The notes beneath the pieces were generated by a model. The model saw only the letters and a list, made by a program, of their open reading frames with translations, searched no databases and was not told the DNA's origin. This document shows, piece by piece, positions 34,476-43,035 of a stretch of 61,288 nucleotides of DNA. Numbering within the stretch: the first letter of the stretch is position 1; each line of letters starts with the position of its first letter. Origin of the DNA: Faecalibacterium sp. GTDB lineage: Bacteria > Bacillota > Clostridia > Oscillospirales > Ruminococcaceae. Location of the stretch: NCBI GenBank assembly GCA_029264955.1, contig JARHYC010000008.1, forward strand, positions 1 through 61,288, read 5' to 3'. Both the position numbers and the translations under genes were made by a program.

Positions 34476-35393
34476 TTATGCCAAGAACAGGCAAAAAATC
34501 AACAGAAAAATCTGAGTCAGCATCCATGGCGCACTATATAAAAGACGATCCACACGAGAAACCCGCTCCAGCTTTTGCAGAAGCCCCCCCTGACGAATCC
34601 ACCAAATCAGTACCACCAATCCCATAATAGGTAATAGTATCAAACATAGGATACTTATCATTTGTGCTGTACCACCGGCGCCATTGTTGATCAACGCCAT
34701 CTGCACAAACGCCATCACGTTATTGATAAAATGCAATACCATACCCGGCAAAATACTATCGCTGTACTCTGCCAGCCATCCAAAGAAAATACCCGCCAGC
34801 AGTGCAAAAAATGCTGCGGATGCGCTGCCATGCAACAGTGCGAACGGCACTGCCTGACCCACAACTGCAAGCCACAATCCATACGGGCGCAAAAATCCCT
34901 GCATCGCACCACGAAATAAGGTTTCTTCCAACACAGGCGGAATCACACAAAGCACAAAAAATGCCAACACGCAGGCAGCGCCGCTCTGCGGAATTGAAAT
35001 TACCTGTGTACTTCCGGTTGCCTGCCCAATCAAACTCGCTGCAATACCTGCCACCTGTGCGCCGCCCAGGTAAACAATCAGCGCCGGTAACAGTACAGCT
35101 TTCTTTGGCATTTTCCAGCGCAGTTGGCATCGTGGTAAATGTCCCAGCCCAAGAGCCAGCAAAATTGGAATCACCAATCCTAACGTGCTGAATGCCAAAT
35201 TTGCGCACCACGCCACCCATTCATAGCGAACGATCGAAGCACCCGCACCCGGACCCAACCGCCATTTTTCCAGTAGTATACTGCCAATCATACTGCCCAG
35301 TACCGAAAGCAGCAGGTAACTAACGGCACAGCCGGCACACCAGGCAGTTGCCGCTTCGAAGCCATCCTGCCGCAGCATTTTACGACTCTGCAT
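34476..35393 (-). CDS. CPBP family intramembrane metalloprotease
   Basis: The 305-residue protein has about eight membrane segments. It shows the CPBP (Abi) motifs EETLFRGAMQGFLRPYG (EExxxR), FALLHG and FINNVMAF (HxxNN-like, here HFINN). Members are Rce1-like proteases in prenyl-protein, bacteriocin-immunity or signalling roles. The N-terminus is cysteine-rich (AATAWCAGCAVSYLLL). It is upstream of tadA on the same strand. The substrate is unknown. Confidence 0.87.
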   Translation of the reverse strand: MQSRKMLRQDGFEAATAWCAGCAVSYLLLSVLGSMIGSILLEKWRLGPGAGASIVRYEWVAWCANLAFSTLGLVIPILLALGLGHLPRCQLRWKMPKKAVLLPALIVYLGGAQVAGIAASLIGQATGSTQVISIPQSGAACVLAFFVLCVIPPVLEETLFRGAMQGFLRPYGLWLAVVGQAVPFALLHGSASAAFFALLAGIFFGWLAEYSDSILPGMVLHFINNVMAFVQMALINNGAGGTAQMISILCLILLPIMGLVVLIWWIRQGGLLQKLERVSRVDRLLYSAPWMLTQIFLLIFCLFLA

Positions 35394-35579
35394 TTGTCAT
35401 CGCTCCTTTTTTCTACAGTTTTTTTAGTATACAACATTTTTATCCACGGATTCAACCGAAGTAGGATAGTTTCACAGTATCCTTACTTTTACGATATCCC
35501 GCTTTATATAAGAACTTCCTGCACTGTTTTCTCTCAAAACTTCAGCACAAAAACGAAACGATTTTTCACTGCTCTAAAG

Positions 35580-35625
35580 TAGAAAACGCGCACCGCTATG
35601 CTAAACATAGCGGTGCGCGTTTTCT
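35580..35625. terminator. Terminator after gntR
   Basis: A perfect stem of about 20 bp around AACGCGCACCGCTATG with loop CTAAA lies two bases past the gntR stop. It is flanked by A and T runs, so it works in either direction. Positions 35394-35579 hold nothing else I can support. Confidence 0.9.
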
Positions 35626-35627
35626 AC

Positions 35628-36308
35628 TTACTTAAAATAAGCGGGATATGCTTCTCGAATAGCCTTTGCATCAATATCATAGCGATTCAAATGCTTTTTC
35701 ATCAACTCTACCACGCACTCCGGCTCATTATCTACAATGCCTTTCAGTAAAAGCTCGTGATCCTCCACAATCTTTTCATCCTTGACCTTGCTCAATGCCA
35801 GGCTGCGTACACGCTCCGCGTGCAACGAAATATTTTCCATCAATTTGTAGACCTGGGGTTTGCCTGCCATCTCAAACAGTAAAGCATGGAATCCATTATC
35901 CAACTCCATCAGCATTTCTGTGTATGTTTGACCATCCTGCTGGTAAAACTGCTGTAAGCGTAGATTTTCCTGTAGCTTCTGCAGTTCCACTGCATTGGTC
36001 TTTCCGCAGCACCGCTCCACTACAGCACATTCCAGCACCTGCCGCATAAATCGGGCTTCTTCGACCAAATTGTAATCAATAAGCGAAATGCTGCTGCCGC
36101 GCTGCGGGTAGATTTCAACAATCTTTGCCTTAGAAAGTTCAATCAACGCCTCCCGCACCGGAGTACGGGACAATCCCATTTCGGAGGCCAGCTCATTTTC
36201 GCTCACCATGCTGCCTGGTTCCAGTTCCAGACGCACAATGTTATCTTTAATTGTACGCAAGGCATAATCTCGACCGGTTTCTCGCGGTAGTCGTTCTGTC
36301 AAACGCAT
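35628..36308 (-). CDS. GntR/FadR-type regulator of the hexuronate operon
   Basis: The 226-residue protein has an N-terminal winged helix (LRTIKDNIVRLELEPGSMVSENELASEMGLSRTPVREALIELS, read as two blocks). An FCD ligand domain follows with family His and Glu residues (VLECAVVERCCG, DNGFHALLFEMAGKPQ, DHELLLKGI). It is divergent from kdgA. A CTGGTATGCAAG site lies beside its promoter and a CTAGTATACAAG site in the kdgA promoter. I infer a UxuR/KdgR-like repressor that also controls itself and is released by a uronate pathway intermediate. Confidence 0.88.
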   Translation of the reverse strand: MRLTERLPRETGRDYALRTIKDNIVRLELEPGSMVSENELASEMGLSRTPVREALIELSKAKIVEIYPQRGSSISLIDYNLVEEARFMRQVLECAVVERCCGKTNAVELQKLQENLRLQQFYQQDGQTYTEMLMELDNGFHALLFEMAGKPQVYKLMENISLHAERVRSLALSKVKDEKIVEDHELLLKGIVDNEPECVVELMKKHLNRYDIDAKAIREAYPAYFK

Positions 36309-36367
36309 GATGAAATGTCTCCTGTTCCCCTATAATATTTCAACTTTTTTGTTATTGTTACAAATTC

Positions 36368-36409
36368 ACTGTACCATGGAAACCGTCAATGCGTCAACTG
36401 GTATGCAAG
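36368..36409 (-). promoter_or_regulatory. gntR promoter with operator
   Basis: On the minus strand TTGACG (36397-36392), 18 bp and TACAGT (36373-36368) form a promoter. The operator-like CTGGTATGCAAG (36398-36409) abuts the -35 box and matches the kdgA site in 10 of 12 bases. The rest of 36410-36646 is AT-rich and shows no gene. Confidence 0.6.
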
Positions 36410-36646
36410 TAAAAAATCTTCGCTCTTTTCCGACATAACGCCAAAGCTGCACCAAAACTCTTGCGAAAAACAAAAAGCTTTGGCAAACTGAAAGTATAAA
36501 TATGTGGCAGCGTGACAAATGCTTTTCGTGTCCTGCGAGGCCATTTTTATGTACCGTATTTTTCGATTCTGTTCGTTATTTCTTTGTTGCTTCGTTCATA
36601 TTTCTTTTTTATCCTATGAAATTCTTCTTTAGAGTTAGATTCCCCC

Positions 36647-36675
36647 TTGTTTTCTAGTATACAAGATATTATAAT
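36647..36675 (+). promoter_or_regulatory. kdgA promoter with operator in the spacer
   Basis: TTGTTT (36647-36652), 17 bp and TATAAT (36670-36675) form the promoter. CTAGTATACAAG (36654-36665) lies in the spacer and is nearly palindromic around GTATAC, as GntR-family uronate regulators prefer. A wider repeat CTAGTAT-N13-ATACTAG (36654-36680) spans the -10. Confidence 0.7.
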
Positions 36676-36748
36676 ACTAGGTACCACACAGCGTCACGCT
36701 GTCCAATATATTTGTTACGACATGAAATTCTTTTAGGAGGAACCCGCT

Positions 36749-37711
36749 ATGAATGACGTACTGAACAAAGTTTATCAGATCGGTATCATCCCTGTCATCG
36801 CTTTCAACAGCGTTGATGAAGCTCTGCCCCTGTGCAAGGCTCTGGCTGACGGTGGTCTGCCCGCTGCTGAGGTCACCTTCCGCACCGCTTGTGCTGAAGA
36901 GTGCATCCGCAAGATTCACGAAGAAATGCCCGAGATGCTGTTGGGCGCTGGCACTGTCCTGACCACTGAGCAGGCGGATCGTGCCATGGCTGCTGGCGCA
37001 TCCTTTATCGTTGCTCCTGGCTTTGACCCCAACGTGGTCCAGCACGTCATCGACAAGGGTGGCATCGCAATGCCCGGCACCGCTTCCGCTGGCGAAATGC
37101 AGCAGGCTATGAACATGGGCTGCGAAACGCTGAAGTTCTTCCCCGCTGAGGCAAACGGCGGCGTCAACATGCTGAAGAACATCGGCGCTGCTCTGAAGGG
37201 TGCTAAGTGGATGTGTACCGGTGGTGTCAACGCCAAGAACGTGAACGACTATCTGGGCTATGACCAGATCTTCGCTGTCGGCGGCACTTGGATGTGCAAG
37301 TCTGACGTGATCAAGGCGCACGACTGGGATAAGATCACCGCTATGAGCAAGGAAGCTGTTGACGTTATGCTGGGCCTGGAGCTGGGCCATATCGGCATCA
37401 ACAGCGAAAACGAGGAAGAAGCAATGGCTACCGCAAACCTGCTGGCAAGCCTGCTGAGCAAGAAGATCACTGTCGGCAACTCCAGCATCTTTGTTGGCAA
37501 CAAGGAATTCGAGATCATGAAGTCCACCGGCCGTGGTAAGAACGGCCACATCGCTATCAAGTGCAACAATGTGGATCGCGCTGTTTATCACCTGAGCCGC
37601 CGCGGTGTGAAGTTTGATCTGGACAGCATGGTCAACAAGAACGGCAAGAACATTGCATGCTACCTGGCTGATGAAGTCGGCGGCTTCGCAATCCATCTGG
37701 TTCAGAAGTAA
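36749..37711 (+). CDS. kdgA: KDPG aldolase fused to a VOC/glyoxalase domain
   Basis: Residues 1-205 are a KDPG/KHG aldolase, which splits 2-keto-3-deoxy-6-phosphogluconate into pyruvate and glyceraldehyde 3-phosphate. Glu41 and Arg45 (EVTFR), the GAGTVL loop and Schiff-base Lys129 (TLKFFPAEANGG) are in place. Residues about 208-320 resemble a VOC fold (LGHIGINSENEEEA, FEIMKSTGRGKNGHIAIKCNNV, DEVGGFAIHLVQK). Classical KdgA is about 210 residues. The added domain may bind or isomerise a sugar acid. AGGAGGA precedes the ATG. Codon use is highly biased. Confidence 0.93.
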   Translation: MNDVLNKVYQIGIIPVIAFNSVDEALPLCKALADGGLPAAEVTFRTACAEECIRKIHEEMPEMLLGAGTVLTTEQADRAMAAGASFIVAPGFDPNVVQHVIDKGGIAMPGTASAGEMQQAMNMGCETLKFFPAEANGGVNMLKNIGAALKGAKWMCTGGVNAKNVNDYLGYDQIFAVGGTWMCKSDVIKAHDWDKITAMSKEAVDVMLGLELGHIGINSENEEEAMATANLLASLLSKKITVGNSSIFVGNKEFEIMKSTGRGKNGHIAIKCNNVDRAVYHLSRRGVKFDLDSMVNKNGKNIACYLADEVGGFAIHLVQK

Positions 37712-37759
37712 GTTTTATTCATTTATAAAGAAACAAACATATAAAAGGAGTTTATCACC

Positions 37760-38791
37760 ATGGCAAAGAAAGTTGTTACCTTCGGCGAACTGATGATCCG
37801 TCTGCAGCCCTATAACTACGAGCGTTTCGTTCAGGCTGACCATCTGGAGTTCACCTTCGGCGGCGGCGAAGCAAACGTCGCAGTTTCTCTGGCAAACTAC
37901 GGCATGGACGCATACTTTGTTTCCAAGCTGCCCGCACACGCAATCGGTCAGGCAGCTGTGAACAGCCTGCGCCGCTATGGCGTCAACACCAATATGATCA
38001 CCCGCGGTGGTGACCGTGTTGGCATCTACTTCAATGAAAAGGGTGCTTCTCAGCGTCCTTCCGTCTGCATCTATGACCGTGCGCACTCCGCTATTCAGGA
38101 AGCTACCACTGCTGACTTCAACTGGGATGAGATCTTCGAGGGCGCAGAGTGGTTCCACTTCACCGGCATCACCCCGGCTCTGGGCGCAAACGTTGTCGAG
38201 ATCTGCAAGGAAGCTTGCAAGGCTGCTAAGGCACACGGCTGCAAGATCAGCTGCGACCTGAACTACCGTGGCAAGCTGTGGACTCGTGAGCAGGCTCGTG
38301 CTGCTATGACCGAGCTGTGCCAGTACGTTGATGTCTGCATCTCCAACGAGGAGGACGCTAAGGATGTCTTCGGCATCGAGGCTGAGGCTACCGACATCAC
38401 CGCTGGTGAGATCAACCGCGAGGGCTACAAGAGCGTTGCACAGCAGCTGGCTGACAAGTTCGGCTTTGAGAAGGTTGCTATCACCCTGCGTGAGAGCAAG
38501 AGCGCTTTTGACAATGACTGGAGCGCTATGCTGTACGATGTTGCTTCTGACGAGTACTGCTTCTCCAAGAAGTATCACCTGCACATCATCGACCGTATCG
38601 GCGGCGGTGACTCCTTCGGCGGCGGTCTGATCTACGCTCTGCTGAGCGGCAAGGGCACTCAGGATGCTGTCGAGTTCGCTGTTGCTGCTTCTGCTTTGAA
38701 GCACAGCATCGAGGGCGACTACAACTTCGCTACCATCGCTGAAGTTGAAAAGCTGGCTGGCGGCGACGGTTCCGGCCGTGTACAGCGCTAA
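37760..38791 (+). CDS. kdgK: 2-keto-3-deoxygluconate kinase
   Basis: KdgK phosphorylates 2-keto-3-deoxygluconate for KdgA. The 343-residue PfkB-family protein has the substrate block EFTFGGGEANVAVSLANYG and the ATP/catalytic block DRIGGGDSFGGGLIYALL with base Asp284. SCDLNYRGKLW and CISNEEDAKDVFG are also typical. AAAAGGAG precedes the ATG, 48 bp behind kdgA. Other PfkB sugars are possible, but the operon fits KDG. Confidence 0.93.
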   Translation: MAKKVVTFGELMIRLQPYNYERFVQADHLEFTFGGGEANVAVSLANYGMDAYFVSKLPAHAIGQAAVNSLRRYGVNTNMITRGGDRVGIYFNEKGASQRPSVCIYDRAHSAIQEATTADFNWDEIFEGAEWFHFTGITPALGANVVEICKEACKAAKAHGCKISCDLNYRGKLWTREQARAAMTELCQYVDVCISNEEDAKDVFGIEAEATDITAGEINREGYKSVAQQLADKFGFEKVAITLRESKSAFDNDWSAMLYDVASDEYCFSKKYHLHIIDRIGGGDSFGGGLIYALLSGKGTQDAVEFAVAASALKHSIEGDYNFATIAEVEKLAGGDGSGRVQR

Positions 38792-38851
38792 TTAACCACA
38801 GATTTTCGTACTTCTATTTTGTTTGAATAAAGGAGGAGTACGCGGCACATA

Positions 38852-38881
38852 CCGCACGTCCCTATTGGGCGTGCGGCTTTT
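38852..38881 (+). terminator. Hairpin between kdgK and uxaC
   Basis: CCGCACG-T-CCC pairs with GGG-CGTGCGG around TATT and is followed by only four T. A strong AAAGGAGG (38830-38837) lies upstream with no start codon after it. GTACGCGG occurs at 38838-38845 and again at 38884-38891 on either side of the hairpin. Confidence 0.6.
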
Positions 38882-38902
38882 GTGTACGCGGAAGAGATAT
38901 CT

Positions 38903-40336
38903 ATGAAAGCATTTATGGATAAGGATTTCCTGCTGGAAACCGAAACCGCTAAGCACCTGTTCCACGACTACGCTGAAAAGATGCCCATCGTGGACTATCA
39001 CTGCCATATCTCTCCCAAGGAGATTTACGAAGACCGCCGTTTCAACACGCTGGAAGATGTCTGGCTGGGCGGCAAGCAGCCGGATGGTTCTTATGCTGGC
39101 GACCACTACAAGTGGCGTGTTATGCGTTCCAACGGTGTGTCCGAAGACTATGTAACCGGCGACAAGCCCGGTGCAGAGCGTATCCAGAAGTTTGCTGAGG
39201 CATTGGAAATGGCAATCGGCAATCCCATGTACCACTGGTGCAATCTGGAGCTGCGCAAATATTTCGGCGTTGAGGAGGCTTTCACGCCAGAAAACGCACA
39301 GGAGATTTACCAGCACTGCAACGAAATGCTGCAGAACGGTGAGAACATGACTGTTCGCGGTCTGATTCGTCAGTCCAATGTAGCTATGGTCGGCACCACT
39401 GATGACCCCATTGATTCTCTGGAATGGCACGAGAAGATCGCAGCAGACACTTCCATTACCTGCAAGGTCTGTCCTTCTTTCCGTCCCGACAAGGCCGTCA
39501 ATATCCACAAGCCCGGTTTCGTGGAATACATGAGTAAGCTGGCTGCCAGCGTTGGCAAGGAAAATCTGAACACCGTTGAAGATGTAAAGGCTGCTCTGCT
39601 GGAGCGTCTGAATTTCTTCGCAGCACACGGCTGCAAGGCAAGTGACCACGGTCTGGACTATGTGATGTTCCGTCCGGCTTCTGACCAGCAGGTTGAGGCT
39701 GTCTACCAGAAAGCAATGGCTGGCCAGGCTGTTACCAAAGAAGAAGCAGAAATGTACCAGACTGCAATCCTGCTGTTCCTGGCACGCAACTACCACAGCC
39801 GTGGCATCGTCATGCAGCTGCACTACTCCTGCCTGCGTGATAACAACAAGGCAAAGTTTGCTGCTATGGGCCCCGACACCGGCTATGACATGATTGCACA
39901 GAACACCTGCGGCGGCAACATTGCCGCTCTGCTGAGCGCTCTGGATGCAACCAATGAGCTGCCCAAGACCATCCTGTACTCTCTGAATCCTGCTGACAAT
40001 GCACAGATCGGCACCATTCTGGGCTGCTTCCAGAGCCCTGAGATTGCAGGCAAGGTACAGCATGGCTCCGCTTGGTGGTTCAACGACACCAAGACCGGCA
40101 TGGAAGAACAGATGAAGTCTCTGGCAAGCTTGGGCCTGCTGGGCAACTTTGTTGGTATGCTGACCGACTCCCGCTCTTTCCTGTCCTACACCCGCCACGA
40201 CTACTTCCGCCGCATCATGTGCAACCTGATCGGCAAGTGGGTCGAGAACGGTGAATACCCCAACAACGAGGCTTCGCTGAAGAAGATCGTTGAGGGCATC
40301 TGCTACAACAACGCTGTTCGTTACTTCGGTCTGTAA
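38903..40336 (+). CDS. uxaC: Glucuronate/galacturonate isomerase
   Basis: UxaC isomerises D-glucuronate to fructuronate and D-galacturonate to tagaturonate. The 477-residue protein shows the family motifs: FMDKDFLLETETAKHLFHDYA, MPIVDYHCHISPKEI (metal HxH), EDVWLGGKQPDGSYAGDHYKWR, FRPASDQQ and MLTDSRSFLSYTRHDYFRR. The ATG at 38903 has only GGAAGAG as ribosome site, weaker than its neighbours. It follows kdgK with a hairpin in between. No uxuA, uxuB, uxaA or uxaB lies in the window, so the middle steps must be encoded elsewhere. Confidence 0.96.
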   Translation: MKAFMDKDFLLETETAKHLFHDYAEKMPIVDYHCHISPKEIYEDRRFNTLEDVWLGGKQPDGSYAGDHYKWRVMRSNGVSEDYVTGDKPGAERIQKFAEALEMAIGNPMYHWCNLELRKYFGVEEAFTPENAQEIYQHCNEMLQNGENMTVRGLIRQSNVAMVGTTDDPIDSLEWHEKIAADTSITCKVCPSFRPDKAVNIHKPGFVEYMSKLAASVGKENLNTVEDVKAALLERLNFFAAHGCKASDHGLDYVMFRPASDQQVEAVYQKAMAGQAVTKEEAEMYQTAILLFLARNYHSRGIVMQLHYSCLRDNNKAKFAAMGPDTGYDMIAQNTCGGNIAALLSALDATNELPKTILYSLNPADNAQIGTILGCFQSPEIAGKVQHGSAWWFNDTKTGMEEQMKSLASLGLLGNFVGMLTDSRSFLSYTRHDYFRRIMCNLIGKWVENGEYPNNEASLKKIVEGICYNNAVRYFGL

Positions 40337-40351
40337 CGCTTTCTTTTATGC

Positions 40352-40390
40352 AAATGTCCCCGTTCTTTTCCAAAGTGCGGGGACATTTTT
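40352..40390 (+). terminator. Terminator of uxaC
   Basis: AAATGTCCCCG pairs with CGGGGACATTT and T2-T5 follows. Confidence 0.82.
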
Positions 40391-40417
40391 ATTATTCGTA
40401 AAATTTTATGCTGATTC

Positions 40418-40446
40418 TTGTCAGATTCCCTATTTCTTGCTATTGC
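40418..40446 (+). promoter_or_regulatory. Promoter of the GH2 gene
   Basis: TTGTCA (40418-40423), 17 bp and TATTGC (40441-40446). A CATATATACAAG (40507-40518) resembles the GntR site in 9 of 12 bases and overlaps the ribosome site. Confidence 0.5.
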
Positions 40447-40529
40447 CTGTTTCTTATTTTTCCTTTACACTAATGGTAATAAGCTGGGAATTGCATACAT
40501 CCTACGCATATATACAAGGAGGTTCTTTT

Positions 40530-42764
40530 ATGCGCGAGATTTTTTCTTTGAACACGAAGTGGGCTTTCTCTCAGGAAGCTACTACCGCTCCCCAGACCAT
40601 GCCGACGAACTGGTATTGGGTCAACCTGCCCCACACCTGGAACGCAATCGACGGTCAGGACGGCGGCGGTGACTACTACCGCGGCACTGCTTTCTACGCA
40701 AAGCAGCTGGACAAGATGGATTTGCCCAAGGCAGACCGTTACTACCTGGAAATCAATGGCGCAAACTCTTCTGCCATTGTTTATGTGAACGGTCAGGAAA
40801 TGGCTCGTCACGATGGCGGTTACTCCACTTGGCGTGTTGACGTGACCGATGTTCTGAAGGCTCAGAACCTGATTGTTGTTGCTGTGGACAACGCCCCCAA
40901 CGATCACGTTTATCCTCAGTTTGCCGATTTCACCTTCTACGGCGGTCTGTATCGTAACGTGAACATGGTCTGCGTCAGCGACAGCCACTTTGATCTGGAG
41001 TACTACGGCTGCCCCGGCATCCAGATCACGCCTACCATGGACGGCGACAACGCTAACGTGGAAGTCAAGGTCTGGACCAAGAACCAGAAGGAAGGCCAGA
41101 ACCTGGTCTACACCCTGAAGGACAAAGAGGGCAACGTGGTTGCTACCACTACTACCACCGAAACCACCGCGAACTTCGTCATCGAAAATGCACACCGCTG
41201 GCACGGCCGCAAGGATCCGTACCTGTACACCGCTGAGGTTGTTCTGACCGAAGGCGATGCAGTTCTGGATAATGTCTCTGCACGTTTTGGCTGCCGCACC
41301 TACGAAATTGATCCGGAGCGCGGCTTCATCCTGAACGGTGAAGAATATCCCCTGCACGGCGTTTCCCGCCATCAGGACCGCTGGGGCATTGGCAACGCAC
41401 TGCTGCCTGAGCACCACAAGGAAGACATGGAGCTGATCTGCGAGATGGGCGCAAACACCATCCGTCTGGCACACTATCAGCACGACCAGTACTTCTACGA
41501 CCTGTGCGATGAGTACGGTCAGGTTGTTTGGGCTGAGATTCCCTACATTTCTCACCACCTGCCCAACGGCCGTGCGAACACCATGAGCCAGATGAAGGAA
41601 CTGATCATCCAGAACTACAACCACGCAAGTATCGTTGTCTGGGGTCTGTCCAATGAAATCACCATGGACGGCGGTAAGGATCCCACGCTGCTGGAGAACC
41701 ATCGCGAGCTGAACGACATGGTTCACGAGATGGATAAGACCCGTCTGACCACTGTTGCAGCAATTTCTTCCTGCAAAAAGGACGCTGAGTACCTGCGCGT
41801 TCCCGATGTCATCAGCTACAACCACTACTTCGGCTGGTACGCTGGTGAAACCGACATGAACGGCCCCTGGTTCGATGATTTCCACGCTACTTACCCCAAC
41901 ATTCCTGTGGGTATGTCTGAGTACGGCTGCGAGGCTCTGAACTGGCACACCTCCACCCCCGCTCAGGGCGACTACACCGAAGAGTACCAGTCTTACTACC
42001 ATGAAGAGCTGATCAAGCAGCTGTTCTCTCGTAAGTATCTGTGGGCTACTCACGTTTGGAATATGTTCGACTTTGGCTGCGATGGCCGTAACGAAGGCGG
42101 CGAGAATGGTCAGAACCACAAGGGTCTGATTACCTTCGACCGCAAGTACAAGAAGGACTCTTTCTACGCCTACAAGGCATGGCTGAGCGACGATCCGTTC
42201 GTACACCTGTGCAGCAAGCGCTATATCGACCGCGTTGAGGACGTTACTCGCGTAACTGTTTACTCCAACCAGCCGGAAGTCGAGCTGTTTGCAAACGGCG
42301 TATCTCTGGGCAAGCAGAGCTGCCCCGATCACTTCTTCTATTTTGATGTGCCCAACGCTGGCGAAACCAAGCTGACTGCTGTTGCTGGCGACTGCACCGA
42401 TGAAAGCTTCATCCGCAAGGTTGCAGAGCCCAACCTCGCTTACCGCATGGTTGACAAGAGTGCTGTCCTGAACTGGTTCGACATCGTTGAGCCGGAAGGC
42501 TACCACTCCCTGAACTCTAAGATTGGCGATCTGTTGAAGAGTCCCGGCGGTCAGGAAGCATTCATGACTGTTCTGGCATCCATCATGCCCAAGACGGATG
42601 AAACCAAGAAGATGGCCTCCGGCGTCACTCCCGACCTGTTCGAAACGCTGTCCAGCATCGTTGTGCTGCGTCTGATCAACATGATGGGGCTGTCCGGCGT
42701 TAAGCCCACCAAGGAGCAGCTGCTGGCTGGTAATGCGATCCTGAACAAGATCCCCAAGGTCTAA
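40530..42764 (+). CDS. GH2 glycosidase, probable beta-glucuronidase
   Basis: The 744-residue protein starts at 40530 after AAGGAGG. It has a jelly-roll sugar-binding domain (NLPHTWNAIDGQDGGGDYYRG, GQEMARHDGGYSTWRVDVT), an Ig-like middle domain and a TIM barrel. Glu376 (LSNEIT) is the likely acid/base and Glu464 (MSEYG) the nucleophile. An N-H-K triplet (residues 529-531, before GLITFDR) sits where glucuronidases hold the uronate carboxylate, but some beta-galactosidases also have NxK there. A helical C-terminal extension of about 100 residues ends the protein. The location behind uxaC favours glucuronidase; beta-galactosidase is the alternative. No signal peptide is present. Confidence 0.87.
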   Translation: MREIFSLNTKWAFSQEATTAPQTMPTNWYWVNLPHTWNAIDGQDGGGDYYRGTAFYAKQLDKMDLPKADRYYLEINGANSSAIVYVNGQEMARHDGGYSTWRVDVTDVLKAQNLIVVAVDNAPNDHVYPQFADFTFYGGLYRNVNMVCVSDSHFDLEYYGCPGIQITPTMDGDNANVEVKVWTKNQKEGQNLVYTLKDKEGNVVATTTTTETTANFVIENAHRWHGRKDPYLYTAEVVLTEGDAVLDNVSARFGCRTYEIDPERGFILNGEEYPLHGVSRHQDRWGIGNALLPEHHKEDMELICEMGANTIRLAHYQHDQYFYDLCDEYGQVVWAEIPYISHHLPNGRANTMSQMKELIIQNYNHASIVVWGLSNEITMDGGKDPTLLENHRELNDMVHEMDKTRLTTVAAISSCKKDAEYLRVPDVISYNHYFGWYAGETDMNGPWFDDFHATYPNIPVGMSEYGCEALNWHTSTPAQGDYTEEYQSYYHEELIKQLFSRKYLWATHVWNMFDFGCDGRNEGGENGQNHKGLITFDRKYKKDSFYAYKAWLSDDPFVHLCSKRYIDRVEDVTRVTVYSNQPEVELFANGVSLGKQSCPDHFFYFDVPNAGETKLTAVAGDCTDESFIRKVAEPNLAYRMVDKSAVLNWFDIVEPEGYHSLNSKIGDLLKSPGGQEAFMTVLASIMPKTDETKKMASGVTPDLFETLSSIVVLRLINMMGLSGVKPTKEQLLAGNAILNKIPKV

Positions 42765-42796
42765 TTCAATATTTCTATTCCATATTTTAACTGAAT

Positions 42797-42833
42797 AAAA
42801 ATCCCCCGCTGTTCCCTAGCAGCGGGGGATTTT
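42797..42833 (+). terminator. Terminator of the GH2 gene
   Basis: AAAAATCCCCCGCTG pairs with CAGCGGGGGATTTT around CCTAG, about 35 bp past the stop. Confidence 0.88.
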
Positions 42834-42941
42834 CTATTGCAGAAATGTACCTTCTTTGTACTCACGGAGCAAGTCTGAACACAATGTACTAAATAATTGT
42901 ATCAATAGTAAAATATTTTATCCACATAGTACACATATTCC

Positions 42942-42970
42942 TTGTTTTCTTTCCTTCCTTCTGTTATACT
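42942..42970 (+). promoter_or_regulatory. Promoter of the SDR gene at 43 kb
   Basis: TTGTTT (42942-42947), 17 bp and TATACT (42965-42970), 65 bp before the start. Confidence 0.62.
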
Positions 42971-43035
42971 TGCAGTAGGAGTTTTTTCCGTATTTTTATT
43001 TTGTCATAAACAATTCAGGAAAGGATCTGTGAATT

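Noticed and set aside
38792-40198. Minus-strand open frame of 468 codons opposite uxaC
   Set aside because: Antisense shadow of a clear isomerase gene.
40470-42506. Minus-strand open frame of 678 codons opposite the GH2 gene
   Set aside because: It mirrors a biased coding strand and shows no protein-family features.
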